Of a stretch of 34,745 nt of DNA, positions 24,513-32,582 are shown one piece after another. A model generated the notes under the pieces. That model was not told the DNA's origin, ran no database searches, and saw only the letters and a list, made by a program, of their open reading frames with translations. Numbering within the stretch: the stretch's first letter is position 1; the number at the start of each line of letters is the position of its first letter. The position numbers and the translations under genes were made by a program. The DNA is taken from NCBI GenBank assembly GCA_015067075.1, contig SVND01000007.1, forward strand, positions 1 through 34,745, written 5' to 3'. This DNA comes from Oscillospiraceae bacterium (GTDB lineage Bacteria; Bacillota; Clostridia; Oscillospirales; SIG530).

Positions 24513-24563
24513 GGCAAAAAATAAATATTTTTTACATTTTCAATTTTTCTGCCTTTCTTTTTT
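24510..24563 (+). terminator. probable terminator of the lipoprotein gene
   Basis: AAGGCAAAAA pairs with TTTTTCTGCCTT (one bulged C) across a long AT-rich loop and is followed by TCTTTTTT. The stem is weak but the T-tract is good. Confidence 0.5.
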
Positions 24564-24614
24564 GTATTATTTTAAACAAAAAAATAATTTTTCCGTTTTT
24601 TTTCAAAAAAACTA

Positions 24615-24643
24615 TAGATTTTTTTTAAAATATATGATACAAT
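24615..24643 (+). promoter_or_regulatory. probable promoter of tig
   Basis: TAGATT (24615-24620), 17 bases, TACAAT (24638-24643) with a preceding TGA that makes an extended -10. The -35 is weak. Confidence 0.45.
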
Positions 24644-24688
24644 AAGCTGAATGAAAATAATGATAATAAATCTCTAGGAGGATTTGGC

Positions 24689-26074
24689 ATGATTGTCAAG
24701 AAAAACGAAAAGACCGGCGTAAATTCTGCCGTTCTTGAAATCACAGTTGAAAAGGATGTTTTTGAAGCAGCTATTGAAGCAGCATATCGCAAGAACATCA
24801 AGAAAATGAACGTTCCCGGCTTCAGACGCGGCAAAGCTCCTCGCAAGGTCGTTGAGAAGATGTGGGGTGTTGAAGTTTTCTATGAAGAAGCTGTCAACAG
24901 CACTTATGGTGCCGCTTATGATGAAGCTGTCGCTCAGACAGATTATGAAATCGTTGCAGAGCCCAAGATCGAGATCACAGAGATCAACGCTGACGGTTAT
25001 ACCTTCACAGCTGAGCTTACTCTTAAGCCCAACGCTGAGGTTAAAAACTACAAGGGTATCGCCGTTGAAAAGACTCCCGTTGTCGTCACTGATGAAGACG
25101 TTGACAACGAGATCCAGCGCGTTCGCGAACGCAATTCCCGCAGTGTTGACGTTACAGACAGACCTGCTCAGCTCGGCGACACAGTCGTTATCGACTATGA
25201 AGGCTTCACCGATGGCGTAGCTTTCGCAGGTGGCAAGGGCGAAGGCCACAACCTTAAGCTTGGCTCCGGTCAGTTTATCCCCGGCTTTGAGGATCAGCTT
25301 GTCGGTAAGAACATAGGCGACGACGTTGACGTTGTTGTTACATTCCCCACTGAATATCATTCCGAAGAGCTTGCAGGCAAGGAAGCTACCTTCAAGGTAA
25401 AGGTACACGCTATCAAGTTTGACGAGCTTCCCGAGGCTGACGATGAATTTGCAAAGGACGTAAGCGAATTTGATACTCTTGCAGAGTACAAGGAAAGCAT
25501 CCGCAAGAACCTTACGGAAACACGTGAAAACGCTTCCAACGCTCAGGTTGACGAAAAGCTCATGGATGCTCTTTGCGAAAATACAGAGGTCGAGATTCCC
25601 GAAGCTATGATCCTTCGCGAGATGGAAAACGGCATGCGCGATTTCGATTACAGACTCCGCTCTCAGGGCCTTGACATTAACCGCTATATGCAGTATCTCG
25701 GTCAGGATCTTGATACTTTCCGTGAGAACTTCCGTCCCCAGTCCGAGCGCCGTGTAAAGATCCGTCTTGCTCTTGAAAAGATCGTTGAGCTCGAAGGCAT
25801 CGCTCCCTCCGAAGAGGATATCGCTAAGGAATACGAGACTCTCGCTTCCACATATCAGATGGAGCTTGACAAGGTTAAGGCTGTTATTTCCGCTGACGAC
25901 CTTAAGAAGGACGTTGCTGTTGAGCTTGCTGTAAAGCTTATCAAGGATACAGCTGTTATCACTGAAAAGGCTGAAGAAGCTAAGGAAGAACCCAAGCCCA
26001 AAAAGCCCAGAGCAAAGCGCACAACAAAAAAAGCTGCTGAAGAAGCAACTGAAACAACAGAATCTGCAGAATAA
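24689..26074 (+). CDS. tig: trigger factor (ribosome-associated chaperone and PPIase)
   Basis: Binds the ribosome at L23 and folds nascent chains. The 461 residues contain the N-terminal ribosome-binding domain with the signature GFRRGKAPR (44-52), an FKBP-type PPIase domain (about 150-245, VVIDYEGFTDGVAFAGGKGE and IPGFEDQLVGKNIGD) and the helical C-domain. The last 30 or so residues (from about 430) are a low-complexity Lys/Glu/Thr/Ala tail (EEPKPKKPRAKRTTKKAAEE) beyond the usual end. GGAGG lies seven bases before the ATG. It is followed by clpP and clpX, the standard order. Confidence 0.97.
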   Translation: MIVKKNEKTGVNSAVLEITVEKDVFEAAIEAAYRKNIKKMNVPGFRRGKAPRKVVEKMWGVEVFYEEAVNSTYGAAYDEAVAQTDYEIVAEPKIEITEINADGYTFTAELTLKPNAEVKNYKGIAVEKTPVVVTDEDVDNEIQRVRERNSRSVDVTDRPAQLGDTVVIDYEGFTDGVAFAGGKGEGHNLKLGSGQFIPGFEDQLVGKNIGDDVDVVVTFPTEYHSEELAGKEATFKVKVHAIKFDELPEADDEFAKDVSEFDTLAEYKESIRKNLTETRENASNAQVDEKLMDALCENTEVEIPEAMILREMENGMRDFDYRLRSQGLDINRYMQYLGQDLDTFRENFRPQSERRVKIRLALEKIVELEGIAPSEEDIAKEYETLASTYQMELDKVKAVISADDLKKDVAVELAVKLIKDTAVITEKAEEAKEEPKPKKPRAKRTTKKAAEEATETTESAE

Positions 26075-26104
26075 TTGATTAAATCCCGTATATATGCATA
26101 TAAT
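26075..26104 (+). promoter_or_regulatory. possible promoter of clpP
   Basis: TTGATT (26075-26080) starts directly after the tig stop; 18 bases; TATAAT (26099-26104). No CtsR-type heptad repeat is seen around it. Confidence 0.5.
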
Positions 26105-26144
26105 CTCATTTAGGATATATCGGTTTGCAAAGGAGTGACCAATA

Positions 26145-26726
26145 ATGAGTTTAGTACCGGTAGTTGTCGAGCAAACAAATAGAGGCGAGCGTTCCTACGA
26201 TATTTTTTCCCGCCTGCTTAACGATCGTATTATCTTCCTTTCCGAGGAAGTCAACGACGTGACCGCAAGCCTTATCGTAGCACAGCTTCTCTTCCTTGAA
26301 AGCCAAGACCCGACAAAGGACATATTTTTCTACATTAACAGCCCCGGCGGTTCTGTAACCGCAGGCATGGCTATATACGACACAATGCAGTACATCAAAT
26401 GCGATGTAAGCACGATTTGTATCGGTATGGCCGCCAGCATGGGTGCGTTCCTGCTTTCCAGCGGAACTAAAGGCAAGCGTCTCGCTTTGCCCAACAGCGA
26501 AATTATGATCCATCAGCCTCTCGGCGGAATGCAGGGTCAGGCAACTGATATGAAAATTCACGTTGACCGTATGCTCCAGATAAAAGCTAACCTCAACCGT
26601 ATTCTCTCTGAGAATACAGGTAAGCCCCTGGCAACTATTGAAGCTGATACAGAACGCGATAATTTTATGACTGCTCAGCAGGCCATGGAATACGGTCTTA
26701 TCGACAAGGTAATCACAAACAGATAA
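26145..26726 (+). CDS. clpP: ATP-dependent Clp protease proteolytic subunit
   Basis: The serine protease barrel that degrades proteins fed by ClpX or other Clp ATPases. The 193 residues are standard. The catalytic triad is Ser98 (GMAASMGAF), His123 (MIHQPLGG) and Asp172 (ERDNF). [20 protein letters not shown] is conserved. GGAG lies nine bases before the ATG. Confidence 0.98.
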   Translation: MSLVPVVVEQTNRGERSYDIFSRLLNDRIIFLSEEVNDVTASLIVAQLLFLESQDPTKDIFFYINSPGGSVTAGMAIYDTMQYIKCDVSTICIGMAASMGAFLLSSGTKGKRLALPNSEIMIHQPLGGMQGQATDMKIHVDRMLQIKANLNRILSENTGKPLATIEADTERDNFMTAQQAMEYGLIDKVITNR

Positions 26727-26735
26727 CGGCAGTAG

Positions 26736-26768
26736 CGGAGATTTGTGCCGACAACGCACTTATCTCCG
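26736..26768 (+). other. 33-base interrupted hairpin in the clpP-clpX gap
   Basis: CGGAGAT pairs with ATCTCCG; inside, a T-T/T-T mismatch pair is followed by GTGC/GCAC and the loop CGACAAC. No T-tract follows, so it is not a terminator. It occupies nearly half of the 82-base gap. Confidence 0.7.
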
Positions 26769-26808
26769 TTCTCTGTCTAAAATGATCTCAATTTGAACGG
26801 AGAATTTT

Positions 26809-28107
26809 ATGGCAAAAAGTAACGTACCGAAAAAAGGTGCGATCTGCTCATTTTGCGGACGTATGCAGCCTGAGGTCCAGCGCATTATCACAGGACCCGC
26901 CGCCGCTATATGTAACGAATGCGTAGATATTTGCGCCGAGCTTTTACGGCAGGATAAGGTTGAATCTGTAAAAAAGGTTAAAGAAAAGCCGCTGCCGACT
27001 CCCGCAGAAATATGCAAAACGTTAGATGAATACGTTATCGGTCAGCAAGCAGCCAAAAAAGTGCTTTCTGTTGCCGTTTACAATCATTACAAAAGAATTC
27101 GCTCTCTTGATGAGACGGACGTTGATCTTCAAAAAAGCAATGTTATCCTCGTAGGCCCTACGGGTGTCGGCAAAACTATGCTGGCACAGACGCTTGCACG
27201 CATCCTCGACGTTCCCTTTGCTATTGCCGACGCAACAACGCTTACAGAAGCAGGTTACGTTGGTGAAGACGTTGAAAACATCCTTCTCAAGCTCATACAA
27301 GCTGCCGATTTTGATATTGAACGCGCCGAACGCGGTATAATCTATATCGACGAGATTGACAAGGTTGCACGCAAGTCTGAAAACACCTCTATCACCCGCG
27401 ATGTAAGCGGTGAAGGCGTTCAGCAGGCGCTTCTTAAGATACTCGAAGGTACTGTTTCAAACGTACCTCCTCAGGGCGGCAGAAAGCATCCTCAGCAGGA
27501 ATTCATTCAGATAAACACATCGAATATACTTTTCATCTGCGGCGGTGCTTTCGACGGAATTGAAAAAATAATTGAAAAGCGTGTCGGAAACTCTTCCATG
27601 GGCTTCGGCGCAAAGATCAAGGAGTCTACAGAGCTTAACGTACAAAAGCTTTTGGCACAGCTCACGCCACACGACCTTGTCAAATACGGTCTTATCCCCG
27701 AGCTTGCAGGTCGTTTGCCCGTTATCACAACTCTTGAGCCCCTCGATCGCGATGCACTTATTAACATTATAACACAGCCGAAAAACGCTCTCGTCAAGCA
27801 GTATCAGTGCCTTCTTAAGATGGATGGCGTTGAGCTTACCTTCGACGATGATGCAATTTCCGCTATCGCAGACAAGGCGCTTGAGCTTAAAACAGGTGCT
27901 CGCGGTCTTCGCTCCGTTATGGAGGGCGTTATGATGCAAATAATGTTTGACGTTCCTTCCAACAAGTCCATCAGCGCTGTGAATATTACTCGCGATGTGA
28001 TTGAAGGTAAAGGCTCGCCTATAATCAGCTATGCTGAAAACGGCGAATTATCCGCTCCCCCTGCTCCGACGAAGCAAAAGCGTACACGCAAAAAGACAAC
28101 AGCTTAA
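26809..28107 (+). CDS. clpX: ATP-dependent Clp protease ATP-binding subunit ClpX
   Basis: An AAA+ unfoldase that delivers substrates to ClpP. The 432 residues include the N-terminal zinc-binding domain (Cys13, Cys16, Cys35, Cys38 in CSFCGR and CNECVDIC), Walker A GPTGVGKT (116-123), Walker B IIYIDEID (177-184), the pore loop GYVGED near 149-154 and sensor 2 GARGLRS. The RKH-type loop reads GGRKHPQQE. The C-terminal tail [12 protein letters not shown] is basic. ACGGAG lies upstream of the ATG. Confidence 0.98.
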   Translation: MAKSNVPKKGAICSFCGRMQPEVQRIITGPAAAICNECVDICAELLRQDKVESVKKVKEKPLPTPAEICKTLDEYVIGQQAAKKVLSVAVYNHYKRIRSLDETDVDLQKSNVILVGPTGVGKTMLAQTLARILDVPFAIADATTLTEAGYVGEDVENILLKLIQAADFDIERAERGIIYIDEIDKVARKSENTSITRDVSGEGVQQALLKILEGTVSNVPPQGGRKHPQQEFIQINTSNILFICGGAFDGIEKIIEKRVGNSSMGFGAKIKESTELNVQKLLAQLTPHDLVKYGLIPELAGRLPVITTLEPLDRDALINIITQPKNALVKQYQCLLKMDGVELTFDDDAISAIADKALELKTGARGLRSVMEGVMMQIMFDVPSNKSISAVNITRDVIEGKGSPIISYAENGELSAPPAPTKQKRTRKKTTA

Positions 28108-28113
28108 AAAATC

Positions 28114-28147
28114 AGCGAGGCAGATAATACTGCTTCGCTTTTTTTAT
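28114..28147 (+). terminator. terminator of the clpX transcript
   Basis: 10-bp stem AGCGAGGCAG/CTGCTTCGCT (one G-T wobble), six-base loop, then seven or more T. Confidence 0.92.
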
Positions 28148-28176
28148 TTGATTTTTTACATTTTATATGGTATAAT
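28148..28176 (+). promoter_or_regulatory. promoter of the ROK regulator gene
   Basis: TTGATT (28148-28153), 17 bases, TATAAT (28171-28176) with TGG before it (extended -10). Confidence 0.7.
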
Positions 28177-28203
28177 ACTTTAAAACAGATAGGAGGTATG
28201 GCT

Positions 28204-29352
28204 TTGAAGTATAATCGCGCAAATATCAACACCTTAAAAAACAGCAATCGCGCACTTATTTTTGACGAGCTGAGGAAACAGCCACTGTCCCGCGCTCAGC
28301 TTTCATCAATTACAAACCTTTGCAAATCAGCTGTTACCTCCATTGTAAACGAGCTTATCAGCGAAGGTCAGCTTACGGAAACGGAAACGCTCAGTGCTCC
28401 GCTCGGTCGCCATCCCATTCTTTTGGATATCGTTCCCGATTATCGCTACGCCATCGGCATACTCCTTCATAGAACGCGCCTTACGGTCATCATAACAGAC
28501 CTGAAATTCAACATTATCGCAAAGCGAAGCTTCCCTACCGCTGATTTTACAAACGCCGAAAAAGCCATCGAGCTTCTGTGCGAAGGTGCTAAAGAGCTTC
28601 TCGACATTAATGACATTCCTCTTTCAAAAATAATAGGTATCGGCGTATCAAGCCCCGGTCCTTTGGATTATAAAAAAGGAGTTATTTTTTCTCCGCCCAA
28701 CTTTCCCCTCTTCGCTGACGCCGACGTTGTTTCCATGATAAAAAAGTATTTTGATATGCCAGTTTACCTTGAAAACAACTCCGTTTTGCTCGCCGTCCGT
28801 GAATTCTACCTTGGAAAGATGAAAAATCACAAAAGTTCAATTTTTGTAACGGTAGAAAACGGTATCGGCTCGTGCATAATGATTGACGGCCACGTTTTCC
28901 GCGGATTTTCAGGACTTTCAGGCGAGCTTGGACACATTAGTGTGCAACACGACGGAGAAAAATGCAGCTGCGGCAACGTCGGTTGCCTTGAGCTTTACGC
29001 CACCTTGGACGCCATGAAAAAAAGATACGGCTTTGAAAATTACAGCGAAGTTGTGGATAAGGCTTATAACGGCGACTGCGAAGCTGTTGCAATTTTAGAC
29101 AAGCAGGCAACGTATCTCGGAAGCGCTTTGGCTGACGTTGTAAATCTTCTCGATCCCGATTCCATCTTTATTTACGGCGAGCTGAATTACAAAAGCAAGC
29201 TCCTTTTTGACAAAATATCGAGCATAATTAACGAGCGTTCTTACGTTTCCCGTGCCCACATCGTTGATGTTCTCCCTGCAAGGACGGACCTTGATGAGCT
29301 TTCCTTTGCCGTCGCCGCTCTGCTTAATAAATATTTTTCTTTTACTTTGTAA
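28204..29352 (+). CDS. ROK family transcriptional regulator (NagC/XylR type)
   Basis: An N-terminal winged helix-turn-helix (about 8-60: NRALIFDELRKQPLSRAQLS, CKSAVTSIVNELISEGQL) is fused to a ROK sugar-kinase-like domain. The ROK zinc site is complete: His244, Cys254, Cys256, Cys261 (GELGHIS and CSCGNVGCLE). The kinase position, usually END, reads ENN (190-192), so the catalytic Asp is replaced and a sensor rather than an enzyme is likely. By family it would repress sugar genes and respond to a sugar or sugar phosphate; no such genes are next to it. The start is set at TTG 28204, seven bases after GGAGG; the ATG at 28198 is only one base from that site. Confidence 0.88.
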   Translation: MKYNRANINTLKNSNRALIFDELRKQPLSRAQLSSITNLCKSAVTSIVNELISEGQLTETETLSAPLGRHPILLDIVPDYRYAIGILLHRTRLTVIITDLKFNIIAKRSFPTADFTNAEKAIELLCEGAKELLDINDIPLSKIIGIGVSSPGPLDYKKGVIFSPPNFPLFADADVVSMIKKYFDMPVYLENNSVLLAVREFYLGKMKNHKSSIFVTVENGIGSCIMIDGHVFRGFSGLSGELGHISVQHDGEKCSCGNVGCLELYATLDAMKKRYGFENYSEVVDKAYNGDCEAVAILDKQATYLGSALADVVNLLDPDSIFIYGELNYKSKLLFDKISSIINERSYVSRAHIVDVLPARTDLDELSFAVAALLNKYFSFTL

Positions 29353-29379
29353 AAATTTAAAACTTTTTTGTATAAACAC

Positions 29380-29408
29380 TTGTAAATAAGCGCAATTCAA
29401 GGTATAAT
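29380..29408 (+). promoter_or_regulatory. sigma-A promoter of the DUF1858-trmK-rqcH operon
   Basis: TTGTAA (29380-29385), 17 bases, TATAAT (29403-29408). Confidence 0.75.
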
Positions 29409-29437
29409 ATATACAAATATTTTAGGAGGTCACTAAC

Positions 29438-29635
29438 ATGGTAACAAAAGATATGATCATCGTTGATGTACTCAAGATATGCCCCGATGCCGCAGAGCTT
29501 TTCTTCTCCATCGGTATGCATTGCCTCGGTTGCCCCGCAGCAAGAAGCGAGACTATCGAACAGGCTTGCGAAGTACACGGTGCTGATGCTGACGAGCTTG
29601 TAGATAAAATCAACGAGCTCATTGAAAACAGCTAA
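29438..29635 (+). CDS. DUF1858 small redox-disulfide domain protein
   Basis: 65 residues: MVTKDMIIVDVLKICPDAA, then a CxxC in GMHCLGCPAA (Cys29, Cys32) and a helical acidic end. It matches the DUF1858/hybrid-cluster-associated disulfide family seen in anaerobes; function unproven, a thiol-disulfide or metal role is usually assumed. AGGAGG lies eight bases before the ATG. Its TAA is directly followed by the trmK ATG, so the two are coupled. Confidence 0.9.
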   Translation: MVTKDMIIVDVLKICPDAAELFFSIGMHCLGCPAARSETIEQACEVHGADADELVDKINELIENS

Positions 29636-30337
29636 ATGACACAGCCCAGTTATCTATCTGCCAGACTTTCTGCCGTCGCGTCACTTATACCCGACGGCAG
29701 TTCGATTGCAGATATAGGAACAGACCACGCTTATTTGCCCATAAGCCTTATCAGCAGCGGTAAATGCCGCCGTGCTATCGCCGCAGACATAGCTCCCGCG
29801 CCCCTTGCCATCGCAAAGGATAACATCGAAAGCGCCAAGCTTTCTCATAAGATAAACTGCGTTTTATCCGACGGTATGCAAGCTTTATCCGCAAACGATG
29901 CAGATACTTTTATCATTGCGGGAATGGGCGGTGAAACTATTGCCGATATTCTTGATAAGTGTAGGTTTTCTAAAAATTCTGAATTTACATACGTTTTACA
30001 GCCCATGAGCCGCAAGGAAGCTTTGCGCAAGTACCTTTTTGACAACGGTTTTTCCATTTTAACCGAGCTTTTAGCGCGGGAGGGCGATAAAATTTATACT
30101 GTCTTTTCCGCAAAATACATCGGTGAAGCTACTGTGTATACGCATTTTGACCTCATTTTCGGTAAAATGCCGCCGACAGATTCACCGTATTTTCATCTTT
30201 ATCTTGAAAAAGAATACTCGCGGCTGAAAAGACAATACGACGGGCAGATCGCCTCAGCTTCATCAAACGAGCAATCTGTTTCCCAGCTTTCCAACGTAAT
30301 TTCTCAAATTGAAAGGATCCTTTCCAATGGGGTTTGA
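29636..30337 (+). CDS. trmK: tRNA (adenine(22)-N1)-methyltransferase
   Basis: Makes m1A22 in tRNA using SAM. The 233 residues form a Rossmann methyltransferase: SAM motif IADIGTDHAYLP (24-35), then AADIAPAPLAIAKDNI, IIAGMGGETI and LQPMSRKEALRKYLF, followed by a C-terminal coiled region (LEKEYSRLKRQYDGQ). The ATG abuts the preceding stop and has no strong ribosome site of its own. It overlaps the next gene by 11 bases. In many Firmicutes a Nif3-like gene follows trmK; here rqcH takes that place. Confidence 0.93.
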   Translation: MTQPSYLSARLSAVASLIPDGSSIADIGTDHAYLPISLISSGKCRRAIAADIAPAPLAIAKDNIESAKLSHKINCVLSDGMQALSANDADTFIIAGMGGETIADILDKCRFSKNSEFTYVLQPMSRKEALRKYLFDNGFSILTELLAREGDKIYTVFSAKYIGEATVYTHFDLIFGKMPPTDSPYFHLYLEKEYSRLKRQYDGQIASASSNEQSVSQLSNVISQIERILSNGV

Positions 30338-32090
30338 CGGTCTTTTTATGAGCGCAGTCGCTTACGAGCTCAGCTCTGCTTTGCCTTTAAAGGTGGACAA
30401 GGTTTCACAGCCTACCCGTGACACAGTTTTTCTCACTCTTCGCGGTATCGGCGTTACAAAGCGACTTTTGCTTTCTTGCTCCTCTGACAGTCCCCGTCTG
30501 CAATTTACCGAGACCACCGTCGAAAGCGCCTCTGCCGCGCTCTCTTTTTGTATGCTTTTGCGCAAGCATCTTACAGGCGGCAGGCTTGCTGAAATAGCTC
30601 AGCGCGGTCACGACAGAATAATCTCCCTTATTTTTGATTGCAGAAATGAGATGGGCGACGCTGTTAAGCGAAGTCTTATCTGCGAGATCATGGGCAGACG
30701 AAGCAACATTATTTTAACTGATGAATCCAATAAAATACTTGGTGCGGCAAAGCATGTTGACATAACTATGTCATCCGTCCGTCCCGTTATAACAGGAATG
30801 CAATACGTTTTGCCGCCTGTTCGCGAGGATGCCATTTCCCCCTCAAGCTTCGATGAAGCGCGTTTTTCAGCGCTGTTTGATGCGTGTGAGAAGGATATTG
30901 CCGTTGAAAAGCTTTTATTGTCAGGCTTTGAAGGGCTTTCACCGCTTATTTGCCGCGAAGCTGTAAGCTATGCGTGCAATCAAACGGATATTCGTACCTT
31001 TGCTCTGACGGATACGCACAAAAAGAAGCTGTGTGATTTCTTTCGCAGCCTTGAAAACCGAATTAAAAGCTGTGATTTTTCCGCCGTTATGCTTATGGAT
31101 GAAAACGGAAAGCCTAAGGATTATTCATTTATGCCGATTCAGCAGTACGGCAATGCTGTTTCCTTAAAGCAATTTGATTCAATTCAGCAGCTTTTAGATG
31201 AGTTTTATTCCGAGCGTGACAAGCATGAGCGCATAAAACAGCAAAGCGAGGACCTTTTCAAGCTCCTTACGAATTTGCACAACCGCGGAGTAAAAAAAGA
31301 AAGCGTGCTTTCAGCTGAGCTTTCCCAATGCTCCGACCGCGACAAGCTTCGCATATACGGCGATCTGCTTATGGCTAATCTCCATCTTGTGCAGCGCGGT
31401 GCAAGCAAGGTCACCGTTTTGAATTTTTACGATGAAAACGGTTCTAATATCGACATTCCCCTTGACCCCGCTCTTACACCTTTAGCAAACGCACAGCGCT
31501 TTTACAAGGATTATCAACGAAAAAAGACTGCGGAAAGTATGATAACCGTTCAGCTTGAGCAAAATCGCGCCGAAATAAGCTATATTGAGTCCGTGCTTGA
31601 TGCCCTTGCCCGCGCTGAAAACGACACGGAGCTTGCTGAAATACGCGCAGAGCTTTATAAGCAGCGCTACGTTTCCGCTCCGCCTAAAAGACCAAGCAAC
31701 AAGAAAAATATCACCTCCGCTCCCCTGTCTTTCGTTTCATCCGATGGATTTACTATCCTTGTAGGTAAAAACAACGCTCAAAACGATGCTCTGACGCTCA
31801 AAACAGCCGAAAAGCGCGACTTTTGGTTTCACGTCAAGTCAGGTGCAGGAAGCCATGTAATCGTTTCCTGCGGCGGAAAAACACCCCCTGACAGCACGCT
31901 CACCGAAGCCGCCATGCTTGCCGCTTATTACAGCAGTATGCGCGGCACGGTAAAGGTTCCCGTCGATTATACGCTCGTTAAATTTGTGCAAAAGCCCGCA
32001 GGCGCAAAGCCCGGCATGGTGATATATACTGATTATCAGACGGCGTATGTCGATGCCATAGACGATCCATTCCCAAGCGAAAAGAAATAA
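30327..32090 (+). CDS. rqcH: RqcH/NFACT ribosome-associated quality control protein
   Basis: Binds split 50S subunits carrying stalled peptidyl-tRNA and adds C-terminal alanine tails for degradation; older annotation calls it fibronectin-binding protein FbpA. The 587 residues show NFACT-N (MGFDGLFMSAVAYEL) with the Asp96-Arg97 pair (QRGHDRI) needed for tailing in B. subtilis, helix-hairpin-helix and coiled-coil parts (about 170-430), and NFACT-R at the end (DFWFHVKSGAGSHVIV, PVDYTLVKFVQKPAGAKPG). The start is ATG 30327 with AAAGGA nine bases upstream; a TTG at 30309 precedes that site. ClpXP, which degrades Ala-tailed products in B. subtilis, is encoded about 2 kb upstream. Confidence 0.95.
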   Translation: MGFDGLFMSAVAYELSSALPLKVDKVSQPTRDTVFLTLRGIGVTKRLLLSCSSDSPRLQFTETTVESASAALSFCMLLRKHLTGGRLAEIAQRGHDRIISLIFDCRNEMGDAVKRSLICEIMGRRSNIILTDESNKILGAAKHVDITMSSVRPVITGMQYVLPPVREDAISPSSFDEARFSALFDACEKDIAVEKLLLSGFEGLSPLICREAVSYACNQTDIRTFALTDTHKKKLCDFFRSLENRIKSCDFSAVMLMDENGKPKDYSFMPIQQYGNAVSLKQFDSIQQLLDEFYSERDKHERIKQQSEDLFKLLTNLHNRGVKKESVLSAELSQCSDRDKLRIYGDLLMANLHLVQRGASKVTVLNFYDENGSNIDIPLDPALTPLANAQRFYKDYQRKKTAESMITVQLEQNRAEISYIESVLDALARAENDTELAEIRAELYKQRYVSAPPKRPSNKKNITSAPLSFVSSDGFTILVGKNNAQNDALTLKTAEKRDFWFHVKSGAGSHVIVSCGGKTPPDSTLTEAAMLAAYYSSMRGTVKVPVDYTLVKFVQKPAGAKPGMVIYTDYQTAYVDAIDDPFPSEKK

Positions 32091-32094
32091 GATT

Positions 32095-32128
32095 AAGACC
32101 ACCGAGCGATCGGTGGTCTTGTTTGTTT
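32095..32128. terminator. bidirectional terminator between rqcH and the dockerin gene
   Basis: A perfect 11-bp stem AAGACCACCGA/TCGGTGGTCTT with a four-base loop, GTTTGTTTAA on the plus side, and a moderately T-rich exit on the minus side. It separates two convergent genes. Confidence 0.88.
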
Positions 32129-32582
32129 AATTTGATGTAATGTTCTTTAATGCTGCTAAAATGTCATTAATATTAAATGATGCATTCTTATCAACATCAT
32201 TCAGCGCCGAGCGCTCATCACCGTTTGATACAGATTTAAGCAATCCCAGTACATCGTTGATGTTTATCTGAAGATCAAGGTTTATATCACCCGCTTTTAC
32301 TTGTACAATCGCATAAATCCCCTTATCCTCGGCGGTAAAGCTTATTTCATCGTTAGTTACAGTGGAGTCTACAAGCTTGTATGTGCCGGATTCGGTATCG
32401 ACCTTGTAAACAAAGGTAAGCTCAACGTCGTATTCATCGGGAATGTCAAGCACATATTCACCCGACTCCCCAATGCTATACGCCGCATTTTTTGTATCCT
32501 TCAGTACCGCCGTAATCTGTGCCGTTTCATCAGGTGTTGTGATGGACTCAACAGTCGGTGTCGGCGTGGGAACAGGTGTTGG
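32127..32582 (-). pseudogene. dockerin-bearing C-terminal tail, in frame after a TAA
   Basis: Directly after the TAA at 32583-32585, and in the same frame, 151 codons are open. They encode a Pro-Thr linker (PTPVPTPTPT, 32553-32582), about 85 residues of a beta-type module, and a type I-like dockerin (32127-32291). The dockerin has two calcium-loop repeats, DINLDLQININD and DVDKNASFNIND, with acidic or amide residues at loop positions 1, 3, 5, 9 and 12, each followed by a helix (VLGLLKSV, ILAALKNI). The tail has no ATG or ribosome binding site of its own; a GTG at 32453 lies inside the module. It is therefore the C-terminus of the upstream phosphoesterase, cut off by a nonsense codon or reached by readthrough. 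Confidence 0.8.

Noticed and set aside
32127-32453. An independent small dockerin gene starting at GTG 32453.
   Set aside because: No ribosome binding site there, and the open frame with its linker continues upstream in phase to the TAA.
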